From Lenzites betulinus (taxonomy: Eukaryota; Basidiomycota; Agaricomycetes; Polyporales; Polyporaceae): a DNA stretch of 64,000 nt. Each line of letters starts with the position of its first letter. Position 1 is the first letter of the stretch. A program made the translations under genes and the position numbers. The notes beneath the pieces are model-generated. The model was not told the origin of the DNA. It worked only from the letters and a program-made list of their open reading frames with translations, and searched no databases. The stretch covers positions 99,987 to 163,986 of the forward strand of contig JABYQU010000068.1 of NCBI GenBank assembly GCA_022264855.1, given 5' to 3'. Of this stretch, positions 45,258-56,694 are shown in pieces.

Positions 45258-46986
45258 CTACAGCTCGCCCACCTCCCAGGGCACAGGCTCGCTCTCCCAC
45301 TCTTCTTCGGTCTCTCCAGCATGTTCCTCGTCCTCTCCCACGTCCCAGATCTCGCCGCCCTTCTGTGGGTTGTAGTGGACCTCGCGACTACCGTACAATA
45401 GCTCGCGCACAACCTTCTCGTCGCCTCGTTCCTGACTTCTGCCGGGCGATATAGCTAGCACACGCTGTAGCTCGTCGGGGAGGTCCACTTCGAACTTGCC
45501 TGGGTCCGCAGCGGGGTTATTGGGATCGGGCGGCGCTCGCCAGTGTACTTCCCAGTCGGAGTCTGGGTCGTCTCTGCGCTCGGGCTTCGACGGCTGCGAC
45601 AGCGGGTCGATCTCCTTCACCTGGATCTCGTCCTCTGCACTGCCGTCTTCGTCCTCTTCAGCAGCCCCAGAATCCTGGAGAAGCTTCGCTTTCTTCCGGC
45701 CGAGTGCAGCCTTACCCTTACCCTTGTCGGCGTATTTCGGCCCGGAACGCTTAGATGCATCCGGCGGGGGAGGAGAGGGCGGGAGGAGCGGTAGGTTCAG
45801 GAAGGTATTTGTAGCGGACTCCACGTCATGTTTGGCGTCATCCAGGTCGTCAGGCAAGGGTCGCTTGTTCGATGTACGAGAAGACGCGTTCGACGAAGGT
45901 TTCGGAGGACCCATGTCCGCCCATAGGTCATTCTTGCTTGGTACGAGCGCTTTCGGCATGCCGCGTTTTCCGTTAACCACCCGACCCTTGGTCTGCGAAA
46001 GCTTCGCCGATCCCACTGCGGAGGCATCGAGGCTCTTCAGCCTGGGCCTCAGGCTCCAGTCCTCTTCCTCGTCCGAGGACGGCGTGAGGGCGCGAGACCG
46101 CTCCCTCTTCGCGCCGGCGAAAATGTTGTGGGAAGAGGACGACTTCCGCCGAGATGAAAGAGACTTTACGAGACGCTTCTCCCCATTTGGGAGGACGTCG
46201 TCGAATAGGACCTTGAAGTCCCTGCCGCCCGTGCGTGGTTTCATGGGCGTGTCGGCAATGATAGTGTCATTCGCATCCGCAGCCATCTCATCTCCGTCCG
46301 AGACGTCGGGGTGGTCGAGGGGAGCAGCATGGCTAGCAAAGGAGAGCGCAGCCTGAGGCGCCACACGTGGACGCTTCTCCTTGACGGGAGAAGGTGATAC
46401 GGGTTCACCGCGGAGACGTTTACGTGCGCGTGTGACAGCGGAGTCCACGGCGGGGGCTACCGGCGTGCGCTGGACCATAACGAGGGGCTCGATTGGCGGA
46501 AATAGGTCCGGGGAGGGCGAACAGCGGGCGTCATGTGGTTTGTTCTTTGGCTTGCTTGGGGTGGAGAAGGGGTTCGGGCGGGCAGGATTAGATGCACGCT
46601 GTGGTGGCGATGGATCAATTGCAAACTTCTTCCTATTCTTTACGGGAGAGAACGGATTGGAAGTCAAAACGGGAGGATCGACCTTGACGGCTCTGGCCTT
46701 TGGGACGATGGATGAGGACGGCTGGGGTTGACGTGGCGCGGAACGGGGCGGGGTAGAGGGGCACGCAGCCGATTGCGAACGCGAAGTCGCGGCCTTTGAG
46801 AGGGACTTGTACAGTTTGTATTTTGCGGCTGGGCGGCGGGTGAACGCGGCAGGAGGAGTGGGCGGAAGGAGACGTACCGATCGCGGGCTGGTCCTTGATT
46901 TCCTGAACGGAGGGACCGCGTCCGTTTCTGGCCTTGAAGTCGCGCTCCCAGGACTTAATCTCGGTACGGAGCGCGGCGACGTCCAT
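45258..46986 (-). CDS. SLD2: DNA replication initiation factor Sld2/Drc1
   Basis: Sld2 is phosphorylated by S-phase CDK and then binds Dpb11, helping load the CMG helicase at origins. Exons 46878-46986 and 45258-46828 encode 559 residues. The N-terminus, LRTEIKSWERDFKARNGR then PSVQEIKDQPAI and, over the intron, KYKLYKSLSK, is the conserved Sld2 domain also found at the N-terminus of RecQL4. The rest is disordered and holds many Ser/Thr-Pro sites (for example SPSP, TPMK), fitting CDK control. The C-terminus is acidic. The divergent neighbour is the Pal1-like gene. Confidence 0.87.
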
Positions 46987-47778
46987 GCTAGCGGAGCGCG
47001 GCGCGTGGCGATGGAGAGAACGCGTCGGCGGAGTGTCGGTGGAGGATGGATGGACCAGGAGAGGGAGGAGGGGATAATATTGATGGTGTTGACGCGTTGT
47101 TGTGATCGGCACGTGACATAAACGCCGGTGGGAAGCCGGGCCTGGTCACGGCCGGCATCCCCGGATATTGACCGGTCAAAAATTGGGACATTATAATAGT
47201 GGACCGGAGAGATAACGTATGTACCGACTAAAACTCGAATACGTAACCACAGGGAGTATTGCGCGATTTTGTCGAGAGAACTATGGCGGGGAATGATAGA
47301 AGATGAGCCTCATATTTAGAGCGAATACCACAAGAATACTTTTTTATTCAATGTCATGTTTTTGCCGTGTTTTTATCAGAAATGTTGTGTACAGTGCAAG
47401 GTTACTTGTAATGTGTCCGTTAACGATATAACCGTTACATACTTGGACAAACAGGCGTGTCATGACAAACTATCAAGTGGAACAAGAACAAATGCGGGCA
47501 ATGCGAAAACTATGATGCACAGCGAAATAATCAAGTTAAACGGCCTGCGCTCCGCGCGCACCTGCTCATCCGGAGATGCCTGCCGTGTCCGGAGGGGTGG
47601 GTGGAGTAGACGCTGGCGGGAAAGCCGGGCCCGGTGTGCCTTGTGGGGGCAGCTGTGCAGGCACAGCGCCTGCTGCAGGAGGAGACAAGAGGAGAGCCGG
47701 GCGGGTCGCAGGGCCTGCTGTGCTCGCCCGCTCCTCCTCCTCGTCATTTTCCCCCGTCGTGCCTGCCCGGCTCATTCG
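46987..47778. promoter_or_regulatory. Divergent promoter region SLD2 / Pal1-like gene
   Basis: About 790 bp lies between divergent starts, with an AT-rich stretch at 47,270-47,420. A long plus-strand frame runs through part of it into the Pal1-like ORF, but the upstream residues look non-coding. I therefore start the gene at the ATG at 47779. Confidence 0.4.
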
Positions 47779-50266
47779 ATGATCCTCAACCACAACTTTT
47801 ATCACCATGGCCCTCGCGACGTCCCCGACGACAATCATCCCCCCTCCCCCGTCGGCTTCGCATACTCCGTCCCACCCCACCCTTCCTTCCACCACCCGGG
47901 CTTCTCTGCACAGTATCCGACGGCTGGTCCCTCCAACTACCCTCAGCAGATCCCGCCCTTCATGCTCCAGCAACGCCTCCCACCTCCCCGCCATGCCGTG
48001 CTCAATGACCCCGCCTTTTCTCCGGATCCGCGCACCAACCCTTACTTTTTCAGCATGAACGACCGCGAGGAGATCTACCCGGCGAGTGTCGAAGATAGCC
48101 TTTCCGACTACGCCTCCACCGCCCCGGACGACGAATCCGAGGTAGACCACTCCAATCTGCCTCCCCGCCTCCGGATGCTCCAGAGTCCAGAAGCCTACTC
48201 GCAGCCGCTCCCCCAGCACTCCCGTTCACAATCGGTGCCGTACCCTCCCATTGCTCCTTCCGACCAGTATCTCGCCCGATCCACCTCTACCCGGGTTATC
48301 CCCGTTCCCCCGCCCATATCGCGTGCAAGCGCACCACGAGATGACCCTGCACGAAGTGCGATACTGAAGCAATACGAGGCCTACGCTTCTGCCTCCCATA
48401 ACGCGCGTGACTACTGGCAGCCCCCTCCTCCGTACACTCCCTCCGACAGCGGCTCTTCTGCCTCGTCTACCCCCGCCTCGTCCTCCTCTCATCTACCCAA
48501 GGACCCCCAGAAGTCCACCAGCTCCCTAAACCATACTGCTGCTTACCCTGCCGAAAAACCCCATGCACCTCGAACCCAGGCTTCTCCCCCGAGGTCGCCG
48601 GTGGACGCACGCACCCCACCTCACGACGCACCCGTGCACGATAACAACCCTTACGCAGAGCCTGCTCGATCTCAGATCAACTCGCGCAACGCATCCGCCC
48701 CAGAACTCAATCCACCACCGCCCCCAACAGAGGTCCCTGCACGGCCGTCGACAGTCCCGATCGCAGGGACTGCAGCCAGCACCGTGTCCGCACCCCCCGC
48801 ACAGCGCAAACGCAGCAAGAACACGAGCATCTCCGCCATCCCACGCGACCTCGATCGCATAGATGAGCTTGACGAGTCCGATCCCCTGGGCTTCGCCTGG
48901 CACCACGACGGGCCCTACGAGGCGATTGCCAAGGCAGCCTCAACGCTCCCAGAACAGAGCGGAGCGGGGCAAAAGCGCACGGAGGTGAGCTTGCGAAATC
49001 CACAGCTGCCATTGTCCTCCACGCGCTAACCTACTCTCACAGCCCCGGAAACGCAAGCCTGTGAAGTACGATAGCGTTACGCTCGGGGTGTCTCCTGGAC
49101 AGATCTTCCCTTCCAACTCGCAGTACCAGCCGCCGAGCCAGCATGATCTCGCCCAGATGTCATCCGAGAACCTGCCGATGGGGTCACCGCCGACCAGTCC
49201 ACTCATGCAGGTCCCCGTGCAACGGCGGCTACCCCCGTCGGGCGTGCTACCGTCGTCCCCGATGATGTACAATAACTTGCACATGGGCGGGATCCAGCAG
49301 GCACAGCAGCAGCAGGCACAGCAAAGCTCGCAGATGCTGGCGCCTCCCCCGCAGCCCACTCACAGTCATCGTGCGCGTGCGGACGAGGCGCCCCAGCCGT
49401 CCCCTCCCCTTCCGAACCCCTACTCCCCGAACGAAACCGAATTCCCCCCAGAGATCGCACAGAGTCGGCGCAGCAGCCCTCCGCGCAGCCACGCGCCGTC
49501 GGCCGCGCCCTCCCGCACCGACCTCCCCTCGTCGAACGTCGTCCCCCGTCCAGACATCGCTCTCCCCCCTCAGCAGCAATCCAACAAATCATCCGCCTCG
49601 TTCCTCCCGCGTCACTTACCGAAGAGACTCGTCATGCCTGCGCCCCTCCAGCAGCCTGGCCCGCAGTCGCAACAGCAACAACAACAACAGCAGCAGCAGC
49701 AGCAAAGGCCCGACAACCGCAACACAGGCCCCGCACACGTCGAGGTCCTCGCACAACGGCACGCGTCGGCGCCCGTTCCACCGTCGGTCGCGCCGTCCAT
49801 GCGCACCGCCCCCAGCACCCGCATGTCGCAGCCTCCGCCGTCCTCCCACCAACAGCACCAGCACCAGCAGCCCCCCCGCGCGCAGGACATCCCGATGAGC
49901 CAGGGCCCGAAGGTGCTGCGGAAGCGGCACACGACGGGCGGCGCGCCCATCGCGTTCCCGCCGCCCGGGAGCTTGGACGCGGAGATCCCGGCGTCGAACG
50001 CGACGGCAGCGCTGTTCGCAGCGCGCGTGCGCTTCGCGGAGCCGCCGCGGCCGGAGACGAAGGAGGAGCGCAAGAAGCGGGAGAAGGAGGAGGCGCGCGC
50101 GGAGAAGGAGAGGGAGAAGATGGAGCGCGCGAGGGCGAAGGCGGGCCAGCAGAACCAGCAGCAGGGGGGCCTGTTTTTGAGGGAGCAGGAGAGGGAGGCG
50201 GAGGCGGTGAGGGCGCAGGCGAGCGTGAAGACGTCCGCTGGGCGCAAGTTGAGCAAGCGGCGGTGA
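47779..50266 (+). CDS. Pal1-like cell-morphology protein, Pro/Gln-rich
   Basis: Exons 47779-48984 and 49043-50266 encode 809 residues. Around residue 375 lies the motif DPLGFAWHHDGPYEA, which resembles the Pal1 domain signature. Pal1 acts at endocytic sites and in polar growth in yeasts. The N-terminal half is Pro/Ser/Tyr-rich. After the splice (PRKRKPVKYDSVTLGVSPGQ) comes a disordered region with a 14-residue Gln-rich run (CAG/CAA at 49664-49706), VLRKRHTTGGAPIAFPPPGS, and a highly charged helix rich in KEER/EKE. The Pal1 assignment rests on the one motif and is moderate. Start and splice are well supported. Confidence 0.68.
49664..49706 (+). repeat. CAA/CAG trinucleotide tract (poly-Gln)
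   Basis: A run of mixed CAA and CAG codons gives about 13 Gln in the Pal1-like protein. The interruption pattern suggests it is fairly stable. Confidence 0.85.
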
Positions 50267-51127
50267 GCCTGGCAGGCCTGCGCTGCGGGCTGCGGTGGCT
50301 GGCGGGTGGACTGTAGCTGCGCGGCAGGCGGGCTTTCAGCCACTCTGAGCATAGCTTTGCTGCTCATTTCTTGGTTTTGCAGTGCTAGTTTCTCCTCTCC
50401 GCCTCCTCTAGCTCACCCGATCCTCGCCTTCCGCTGCGGCTCGGTCCTTGGGCCTCCACCTCACTTCCCCTCACCTCCTACCCCTGTCTCATCATCACAC
50501 CAACAAAATCCCGACATATTCTGCATCATCTTCATGTACACACGAACGGACCCTGCTAATCTGCCACTCTCGCCTCTGCACCCCTGTTGTATCTCGTACC
50601 CGTACCCATCTCCGGATGCCCTGTTATCGTCTAGCATACTCGCATACTCATGGATCTCGTCCCCTGCACCATCCGATCGCTGTAGCCCCTGGCATTTTTT
50701 GGTCTCGTACCCACCCGTTGTAATTCCCGCACCCCGCCCACCGCTGAATAACACGTCTGGGGCATTTTGATAGAGCCACCCCCCTTGCCAGTTGGCGCCC
50801 ACCAAATGTGGCGCGAGAGTGACGGTTCCTGAGCCAGGAGAGTGGCTAAGATCAAATCCGCCCGATAACCTGCCCCTTTTGGCAGTGGCGCGCTCGTCGT
50901 TCTCCAGTCGCGACGCGCAAGACTTGTCCCTTGTCTATAACGCGACATACAAGTGTTCACTATGGTGCACTCTGATGCTCATCTTCGTAAAGCGACTGCC
51001 GACCAGAAGCGCCAGAAGTTAGGTCAAGTGGTGCGAAAGACACCAGGGACTGCTAGGGCGTGTAGAGTATTGGAACTTCTAATGTGACATACATAACAAG
51101 TTTCATACAACTGTCCGGTCCTCGACA
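50267..51127. other. Boundary between housekeeping block and transposon block
   Basis: About 860 bp with no supported gene. The first part is C/T-rich 3' UTR-like sequence. Beyond it, transposon-related genes begin. Confidence 0.4.
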
Positions 51128-53421
51128 ATGGAGTCAAATCGCCCACTATCTCTGCCAACTAGGAGGCTATCCACTCGAAACACAGCGCTGACTCCGAGTC
51201 AGACAAGATCTCTCTTCTCGGACGATGAAATATTGACAGAGGACGACGACGATACCGAATATAACAGCAGTAGAGCCGCTGCATTGGAAGAGGAACGCAC
51301 TGTCGAAGAGGGCGAGGAGGGGAGAGAACGGCCCCATACAGACACGGACGAGGATGATTGGCCGGGAGGTGACCGGGAGCGTGAATTGGCTGCTGACGTT
51401 GAAGAGGAGGCCACTCTGGATGCTCGAGAGGCAACGGAACGTGAGCGCAACGTGGCCCAGCATGTTCTGGATGTGTTGGACACCCTCGATGCAGCGGGAC
51501 TGACGGTGGCGGACTTCTTGCGGGCACTGAGCTGGGGTAACCCTGCTTGCGTCACCAATACACGGATCAAGAACACACGCACCTCATTTCTTGGGAGCCC
51601 GTACCTCTTGCAGCTGCTTCGAACGTGGTGGAAGCCACCGAGATCTCCCCGGTCTCACAAATCCCGCCCGAAGGGTGCTCGCCAAACGTTGAAGATCTTT
51701 GCTTTAGAAGCGATCCAGGAGGTTGTACAGGACGAGCTCGGAGCCATCGATCCCCTCCTGCGCTCTTCGAGTGATCGTTTGACGAAAGACGACCTTACCT
51801 GCCTGAGAATCAACGATTTGGAGGACGGTATGAAGGAGAGCGCACCAACCCTATGGTCGTTCTTGCAGGGCCTCTGCAGATCGCATAAGCAAGAGAAAAG
51901 ACAAACAAAGAAGGATACAAGCAAGGTACGGCTTACAGCGTGCTCCCGACAGGTGTGGATGTCCTGATGATGTGGTCGAACTTCTAGATTGTCTTGAACA
52001 TGATGTCATCAATCTCGTATGCACGTTCGTCTCGGTGCAACCGTCTTCAACGAGTCCTTGCTATCTACTTCAAGTTTAAGGGACTCACGGCAAAAGGTGT
52101 CGACACTCTCCATGCACTCGGACTCTCGATGAGTTCAAAATGGACAACAAACTCTGTCGAGGCGATGTCAGTAGAGGCGATGAAAGAAGTTGAAGCACTT
52201 GCCAACATCCATGCATCCCTGCTCTCGTACGACAACGCATACATGACGTTCCGTGTCTTTGGACAACGTCTCGAACGAGACACGACCCACGCTGCCGGAA
52301 CAGCTGCAACAGTCTACATCAAAAAGGACGCCCCTCCTCCCGATCCGCTCTCAAACTCCCGATTGCAGCAGTATAAGCGGAGAGGCCTGGTTAACCCCAT
52401 ATCTGCTATGGATATCATTAGCATGGCAGAAACAAGTCATGAAGACGTGCTTCGATTCGAAGCATACCACGTTCTCCAGGTCCTACTAGACTCGGCTGAG
52501 TTCGACCTGCTGACGTACAGCAGCCGGGAGAGCCCTGCATTCGATCCCCCTTCCGCCGTCGAACCACTTCCCTGCGGCCCAGGTCACACCACTTTACAAT
52601 ATATGCTAGGGAGCCTACCTACTCCAGAGGCGACATACGAGGACAACGACACGGTGATCTCGGAGCTTCTCAAGCAGCTAGGTTGTCAGAGCCCTGCCGA
52701 TCTTCAACGAATGGGCTTAGAGCATATCCTCTACATTGTCGGTGACCAGCTTACCGTGGAACGCATACGGGGCCTGCAGCGACTTCTCTGTCAAGAGCGG
52801 AACTCCTTTGAACGGCTCGACTTCGTTCTGCCAGTCTTCGGATGGCTTCACTTCCAGATGGCTTTTGCGAAGTCTCTACACAAGCAGTACTATGGATCAA
52901 ACAAGGGAAAGGGGCTTCAGCACGCCTTCACTACCCTCGGACGCAAGGGCCTAGAAAGACGCGTCACCCAAGGCCCCTTCCACGACAATCTGGAGAACGC
53001 ACTTTTCGATGTTCTGACGGCGCACCTGCGGGTATGTTGGAAGAGTGCGAGCGGAGTCTCCAAGCTTGAGGACCTTCGCAATCAGACACCAGAACAGCTG
53101 AAGGATCTGGCAGAGAAGATTGTCTATGAGTACGCTGATACGCCCCGTGCCGAGCCAACGCCCGCGACCTACTCTTTTCGCGGTTTCCGCGAGTCCGAGG
53201 GCTTCGTGGTGCGGAGGACTCATTGCAGCGCAGGGGGCCTTGCCCGTATGCGGACGGCTTATCGCGCGGTATCGCGAGGGCATGGGCCGATCCGCGCGCG
53301 AGGGCTTGCGTTCCGTGGCGCCGGTCCGTACGGAGCGCGATGGTACGTTCCGCGTTCCGCGTTACGCGTTAGCGTCCGGCGCATCGTGGCCTCGATCCCC
53401 TTCGCGATGGGCCTTCCGTAG
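51128..53421 (+). CDS. DUF6589-type protein, 3' end lost and fused to retroelement sequence
   Basis: Exons 51128-51925 and 51988-53421 give an open frame, but only up to about 53170 is native. DUF6589 is a multi-copy, agaricomycete-rich family of unknown function. Typical blocks are YARSSRCNRLQRVLAIYF, LEHILYIVGDQLTVERIRGL, LDFVLPVFGWLHFQMAFAKS and LEDLRNQTPEQLKDLAEKIV. The N-terminus is acidic. After PRAEPTPATYS the sequence becomes CGCGA-rich like the adjacent retroelement, and the last ~85 residues do not belong. The expected C-terminal domain is missing, so the protein is probably inactive. The Asp in VGDQLT with its helix resembles the first acidic residue of DDE/RNase-H-like folds. A transposon origin is possible but unproven. 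Confidence 0.7.
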
Positions 53422-53900
53422 AGACTTTCTGATGACATCGGACGTGCGGACTCTCCCTGTAAATACCTACGCCCTCGGGCCGTGACAATCAGACCCCCCC
53501 TTGGCTCAGAATCTCACTTTCCCTCGAAGAACCCAGCGACGACCCTGCGAACAGCGAACTGCGAACTGCGAACCCTGCGAACTCTGCGAACTGCGAACCC
53601 CTGCGATTTAGCGTTTAGCGTTGCGATTGCGTTACGAGTTTCCTGCGACGCCGACACCGGCTACGAAGCGACCCTCCTGCGTACTGCGGAAACGCCAGCT
53701 TAGCTGAGTCGTTGCGCACCTTCCGCCTTACCGCTACCCCTCCCCTCCCTCCGCGCTTCTCTGCGTACTGCGCCGCCGTAAGGGCACCCGACGCGAACCT
53801 TGCATCTCCTCGCGCTCCGCGAGACGTCTTCGCAGCCCGGTCTCGACCTTCTGGGCTCTCGACCGTCTCTTTCATCCGTCCTTACCGGTCGGTTGAGTGC
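53172..53900 (+). repeat. Putative 5' LTR and leader of a Ty3/Gypsy-type element
   Basis: Composition changes sharply at about 53172 to CGCGA-rich DNA like the downstream gag. A TATA-like CTGTAAATAC lies near 53458. A possible LTR end is GAGTGCA at 53894-53900, followed by CTGGTGACCACC, which could be a primer-binding site. No second LTR is in the window, so neither edge can be proved. Confidence 0.35.
53544..53612 (+). repeat. CTGCGAA-type tandem repeat in the putative LTR
   Basis: Degenerate copies of CTGCGAAC/CTGCGAA are repeated about seven times. They are followed by TTTAGCG and TTGCGA units. This may be slippage within the LTR. Confidence 0.75.
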
Positions 53901-54694
53901 ATCATTCTGGTGACCACCGCAGGGGGTGTGTGTACAAGTTTCACTTGTCGGCTTCCTCCTTCGACGGCGATAGCGCCGTCTCACCCGCAATTCACCGCGT
54001 ATCGCGTTCCGCGTCTCGGCAAAACGATACACTCTCAAGCGCCCTCCTACCCGACCAGATCCGCGCCTTCGCAAAAAGGCTTCCGCGCTCCCTCAGTGAA
54101 GATCAGATCGACGCGCTCCTCCGTGCGGCACTGGCTGTTCTCGATACGGGCACCGCGATACTTCTGAACAAACCTGCTCCGCTCCGCGCCTCCACTGCAG
54201 CTAGAATCCGCTCGGACGCCCTCGCAGTCATCGCAACCGCCCCCCTACCTGAGTGGGCCTCAAACGCGACGCTCGCGAACGACGACGAGTCAAACCTCAC
54301 TGCTCCTCAACAACAAGACTTCGTGGATCAGCTCCTACGAGGTGTCTCGCGACTTCGGAATCAACTGGTACTGGACTTGGTACCGGCGCTAGTAGACCCA
54401 CTCTTTTCGCTACTCGCGAAAAGCATCCAGGCGCTTGAAACCGATCCGTCCGCGACCCAGTGGCTACAGGACACGGCAGACGCTATCGTACACCGCGCGA
54501 TTCTCTCGTCGCCGCCTCTCTTTCCCGAATCGCTCCCAGAAGGCGCCGAAGAGTCCTTCGTCAACTACGCGACGCCATACGGTAGCCCGCAATCCGCAGT
54601 CTCGAACCTCACTCCTTTAGAGCCATCGTCTTCAGACAGCAACGCGACGCGTAAAACCCCAGCGTATCCTCTCACTCGCGCGAGCCATCTATAG
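53897..54694 (+). CDS. Leader ORF upstream of gag, unknown function
   Basis: An open frame of 265 codons ends nine bases before the gag ATG and is in a different frame. The product would be helical in the middle (LLPDQIRAFAKRLPRSL, RLRNQLVLDLVPALVDPLF) with an acidic, Ser-rich tail. I do not recognise it. Codon content (many CGC, TCG, GCG) matches the gag that follows, so it probably belongs to the same retroelement. The exact start is uncertain. Confidence 0.4.
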   Translation: MHHSGDHRRGCVYKFHLSASSFDGDSAVSPAIHRVSRSASRQNDTLSSALLPDQIRAFAKRLPRSLSEDQIDALLRAALAVLDTGTAILLNKPAPLRASTAARIRSDALAVIATAPLPEWASNATLANDDESNLTAPQQQDFVDQLLRGVSRLRNQLVLDLVPALVDPLFSLLAKSIQALETDPSATQWLQDTADAIVHRAILSSPPLFPESLPEGAEESFVNYATPYGSPQSAVSNLTPLEPSSSDSNATRKTPAYPLTRASHL

Positions 54695-54702
54695 TCTCTT
54701 CG

Positions 54703-56694
54703 ATGGCGGAACAGAACAACTTCGCGATGCGCCGTGCTATGCCGGCACGCGGTCATGCGACCGCGCCCACCTTTGACTCTAGCGAGCCGCGGAACCTTCG
54801 CAGGTTCTTCCAGGACCTCGAGACCCTCTTCGAGATCGCGGGAATCACGGACCCCAACGTACAGAAGAAGTGGGTCACGCGCTACGTGCCGATCAGCGAG
54901 TCGGAGTTCTACGAGGAGATGGAGGAGTACAAGGACCAAACGAAGACCTTCGAGGAGTTCCGCGCGGCAATCTACGCTTCGCACCCCGGCGCTAGCGAGA
55001 CGCGGAAGTTCTCCAATGCCGAAGTGGACAAGCTGGTCGAGTCGCGCCGTAAGGCTCCAATCACCACCAGTAGCGAACTCGGCGACTTCTATCGGCCGTT
55101 CTATGCCATGACGTCCTACCTGATTCAGCACAACAAGATGTCCACCTTCGAGCAGTCGAGACTATTCTTCAGCGGTCTCTGCAACCCCCTTCACGACCAG
55201 GTCGCGCAGCGCCTTCAGCTCAAAGACCCAGACCATCATCCAGACGAGGCCTACGAGCTGGCCAAAGTCTACGAGGCCGCGAAATTCATCCTGCACGGAA
55301 CGACGACGGCGTCGTACCAAGTGGCCCCGGCGGCCCTACGACTACGACGCCCGCGGACTCTTCGACCATCAAAGTGGAGGATCTCGCGCCGCTCTTCCGG
55401 CTCCTCGCGCAAGGTGGCAACAATGCGAATGCTTCCGCGACCGCGAATCGCTTTCTAGGACCCCGAACGCCGGAGCGCGCCCCGCGCCTAACTACCAGGG
55501 CATGATGCAGGGAGCGCAAGGTTTCCAGCAGGGAGGGAACGGTTTCGCGGCGAACGCGCTACCAAACGGCTTCTGCCACTACTGCGGCGATGCGAACCAT
55601 ATGCTGCGGAACTGCCCGGCAGCGGAGACTGACATCCGCGAAGGGAAGTGCTCGCGTAACCCGGAAGGGCTGATTGTGCTCCCTACTGGTCAGTTCCTCC
55701 CGCGACAGCTCCCTGGGTTCGACGGTTTGACTATGCGCGACCGACTCTACGAATGGCACCGACGGGAACGTGTTCGCCAAGGTCAGAACCCCGCGCAGGC
55801 AGCCCCAGCGGCCCAAATGGTATTTGCGATCGCGGAGGACGTCGAACCGTGGATTAGTAGCTTCCAGTTCACCGCGGAGGACCGCATCCAACAGTTAGAG
55901 CACGAGCTGTACATGCTCAAGAAGGGGAAGGAACGCTTCGATGGCGTGGAGGTACCCTCGTTCCCAAAACCGCGCTCGCGACCGGTATCGCGACCTGCGT
56001 CGCCAGGCCCTCAAAACCGCGAACGCTCCGCGGACTCGCGCCCGGGACCCTCGCGCTCGCCAGCGGCCTTCGCGCCCCCTAAGGCGAACGCCACTGGGCA
56101 ACCCGCGCGACTGGTCCCTCCGCATCTCGAACCCGCTCTGCGTTTCCGCGAAACGGTAGCGACCGGGGACCGCGAGCGACCCGTACACGACGCAACCATC
56201 CGGACGACGGAGAACCAGGTGCCCGAGCCGCCGCGACAACAGGAACGCCCAGCGACGCCGTATCGCGCACCGGCGGACCAAGGCCAACCACCGCTACCAG
56301 AACACCCTTTCGCGAAGGCGCGCGATGCGACTTACGCGCCCCCGAACGTACGCAACTTTGGAGCGCCGCCCGCGAAGCCGAAGGAACAGGAGCGCGACGG
56401 CGCCTTTCGCACGATTGCACCAGTCTACCAGCCAGGGCTCGCAGCCGCAGTCTTCGAGCGTATGATGAAGACTCCCGTGATCAATGTCTCAACGGAGGAG
56501 CTCCTCTCACTGGCGCCGGAGGTCCGCGCGAAGTTCCGCGAAGCGGTCACTCCGCGACGAGTCCCACCCACCGGCCAAAGGACCGTTGCCTTCGCTGGGT
56601 CGAAGGATCCTCGACCGCGGACGGAGCAGAACCGGAAGAGCTCTCGTGCTTCGGAACACCTTTGGAGCCTGGCGGTACGTCACCTGTTTTCCAC
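54703..56694 (+). pseudogene. Ty3/Gypsy-type gag, frameshifted and truncated
   Basis: Translation starts MAEQNNFAMRRAMPARGHAT. A capsid-type region has EPRNLRRFFQDLETLFEIAG and STFEQSRLFFSGLCNPL. At about 55328 the frame shifts: the expected TTTTPADSSTIKVEDLAPLF continues in another frame. A second shift near 55470 leads to QGMMQGAQGFQQG and the zinc knuckle CHYCGDANHMLRNC (C-x2-C-x4-H-x4-C). Further on, PVINVSTEELLSLAPEVR is the usual block before protease. A third shift near 56620 gives PLEPGGTSPVFH, where the palindromic element begins. Protease, reverse transcriptase and integrase are all absent, so this copy cannot move itself. No joined product is given. Confidence 0.78.
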
